A stretch of DNA of 59,448 bases from an uncultured Prevotellaceae bacterium (GTDB taxonomy: Bacteria > Bacteroidota > Bacteroidia > Bacteroidales > Bacteroidaceae), in the NCBI GenBank assembly GCA_902800585.1, contig CADCEW010000013.1:1-59448 (forward strand). The letters run 5' to 3'. Positions 58,732 through 59,448 of this stretch are shown one piece after another. Numbering within the stretch: position 1 is the first letter of the stretch; each line of letters starts with the position of its first letter. The notes under the pieces were generated by a model that worked only from the letters and a program-made list of their open reading frames with translations, was not told where the DNA came from and did no database searches. The position numbers and the translations under genes were made by a program.

Positions 58732-59181
58732 TTAGAGATTCTTGTAATCGGGAATATCTGGCAGGAACTCGTAGCTATTGTGTTCATAGTCCATTCGACA
58801 GCAATAGTGTTGCAATCCATTGCTGATAGTCAGATAGTCGACATTCAATAACAGATTATAGGTGACAATCTGGTCGAATACTTTTTGAGAGAGAGGCACC
58901 GTAGGAGCCTTGTATTCAAGAATCATTCTAGGTTGTGTATTCGTATTATAGAGGATAGAGTCACAGCGCAACCGTTTCTCTCCTACACGTAATTCTATTT
59001 CATTGCCTAATAGCCCCTTGGGGTATCCTTTCTGTTCCGTCAACCAATGTACGAAATGTTGCCGAACCCATTCTTCCGGGGTCAGTTTTACGAAGCGGCG
59101 ACGTAGGAAATCGAAGATTTCTGGTTTTTCCTTTGTGCCGCCCAACCGTATTTCATATTTAGGCAGGTTCAGTTCGTACAT
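58732..59181 (-). CDS. Orphan type I restriction HsdR N-terminal domain protein
   Basis: The start at 59181 (MYELNLPKYEIRLG) is chosen because a -7 box lies 4 nt upstream. The 149-residue protein has the PD-(D/E)xK nuclease core pattern: CDSILYN followed by MILEYKAP, as in the HSDR_N domain of type I restriction subunits. It has no helicase, modification or specificity partner here. Such single-domain genes are common in Prevotella; whether it cuts DNA is unknown. Confidence 0.82.
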   Translation of the reverse strand: MYELNLPKYEIRLGGTKEKPEIFDFLRRRFVKLTPEEWVRQHFVHWLTEQKGYPKGLLGNEIELRVGEKRLRCDSILYNTNTQPRMILEYKAPTVPLSQKVFDQIVTYNLLLNVDYLTISNGLQHYCCRMDYEHNSYEFLPDIPDYKNL

Positions 59182-59185
59182 GTTG

Positions 59186-59193
59186 CAAATGTA
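59186..59193 (-). promoter_or_regulatory. Promoter -7 box for the HsdR_N gene
   Basis: Minus-strand TACATTTG, followed by CAAC and the ATG, again implying a leaderless message. Confidence 0.45.
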
Positions 59194-59238
59194 CGAAATA
59201 TTTTTCAATTATCAATTCTCCATTTTCAATTATTTTGT

Positions 59239-59246
59239 TATCTTTG
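59239..59246 (+). promoter_or_regulatory. Promoter -7 box for the last gene
   Basis: TATCTTTG, 20 nt before the ATG at 59267. Confidence 0.5.
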
Positions 59247-59266
59247 CAGTCAAAATACCAATAACG

Positions 59267-59448
59267 ATGAAAGAAAGAAATCTGTTCACCATATTGCTTT
59301 TAGCACTCTTGCAGTTGTCATCCATACAGGGAAAGGCACAGACTGCCTATCAGCGACAAATTGACTCTATCCGTCATGAAATCCCTAAACTCAAGGGGAA
59401 AGACTTGATAGAGGCCTATTATAAGATTTACAATATCTGTTATTATGC
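59267..59448 (+). CDS. N-terminus of a secreted protein (cut by window edge)
   Basis: The visible 60 residues start with a signal peptide (ERNLFTILLLALLQLSSIQG, then KAQ), followed by YQRQIDSIRHEIPKLKGKDLI and EAYYKIYNICY. The helical start resembles the TPR-containing sensor or regulator proteins of Prevotella, but too little is visible to name it. Confidence 0.5.
   Translation, partial: MKERNLFTILLLALLQLSSIQGKAQTAYQRQIDSIRHEIPKLKGKDLIEAYYKIYNICYY

Noticed and set aside
58732-59181. Restriction-modification system
   Set aside because: Only the HsdR N-terminal domain is present; there is no helicase, methylase or specificity gene nearby.

Overview
The window is chromosomal DNA of a Bacteroidales bacterium, most likely a Prevotella/Segatella-type member of the Prevotellaceae. 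The basis is the gene families (Wzi/SLBB polysaccharide locus, glutamine synthetase type III, AmmeMemoRadiSam proteins, DUF4922-SpoIID fusion, M15 peptidase), the near absence of Shine-Dalgarno sequences, and the promoters: a TAnnTTTG -7 box, often with a TTTG -33 box about 19-20 nt upstream, precedes many genes and operons. No database search was possible; all names rest on motifs and family recollection.

Layout. 1-3800: glutathione peroxidase (cut by the window edge), ribosomal protein L31 type B, a DUF308 membrane protein, a histidine phosphatase and a repeat-rich secreted protein. 3389-17357: an exopolysaccharide/capsule locus with Wzi, an initiating sugar transferase, five glycosyltransferases, a cobalamin-type radical SAM enzyme, an EpsG-like polymerase, a Wzx flippase, Wzz, and a multi-SLBB export protein. 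17459-18110: tmRNA with a duplicated 3' end. 18111-23032: a three-gene operon of a TMEM43-like membrane protein, an exported nucleoside-hydrolase/P-loop-kinase fusion, and a lipoprotein. 23100-31000: small lipoprotein, nucleotidyltransferase-fold protein, PepD, radical SAM AmrS, a lipidated Memo-AMMECR1 fusion, a Fic protein with a palindromic operator candidate, a structured spacer holding a 29-bp inverted repeat, AlkD-like protein and tRNA-His. 31086-36352: secG, a repeat-domain protein, lptE, a sigma-54-type activator, pdxA and rlmN. 36463-41438: a glycosyltransferase/DUF4922/SpoIID triple fusion coupled to an AmpG-like permease. 41529-47528: lipoprotein, serine acetyltransferase, a broken carboxypeptidase-regulatory-like gene, an M15 peptidase with an 8-bp repeat in its signal sequence, 5'-nucleotidase and an exported LOG protein. 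47578-51697: agmatine deiminase, N-carbamoylputrescine amidase and glutamine synthetase III as one operon. 51741-59448: FetAB-like ABC pair, secreted nuclease, VanZ-like and membrane-anchored AAA proteins, a PurF paralogue without its glutaminase cysteine, Nif3-like and zinc-ribbon proteins, an orphan HsdR_N protein and the start of a secreted protein.

The most unusual structure is not a gene. Four places (1481-1562, 17459-17550, 30938-31033 and a decayed copy at 42977-43044) carry the same 70-95 bp module: a hairpin whose one arm is a -7 box and whose other arm is a one-base-dead -7 box, followed by a conserved tract and then the real promoter. A second dispersed signal is a 9-bp tandem repeat that sits in four unrelated genes, in two reading frames, and in one spacer. 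A third is the 29-bp inverted-repeat element at 29792-29929. Together with simple repeats in many spacers, these suggest a genome that spreads short repeats through spacers and surface loops.
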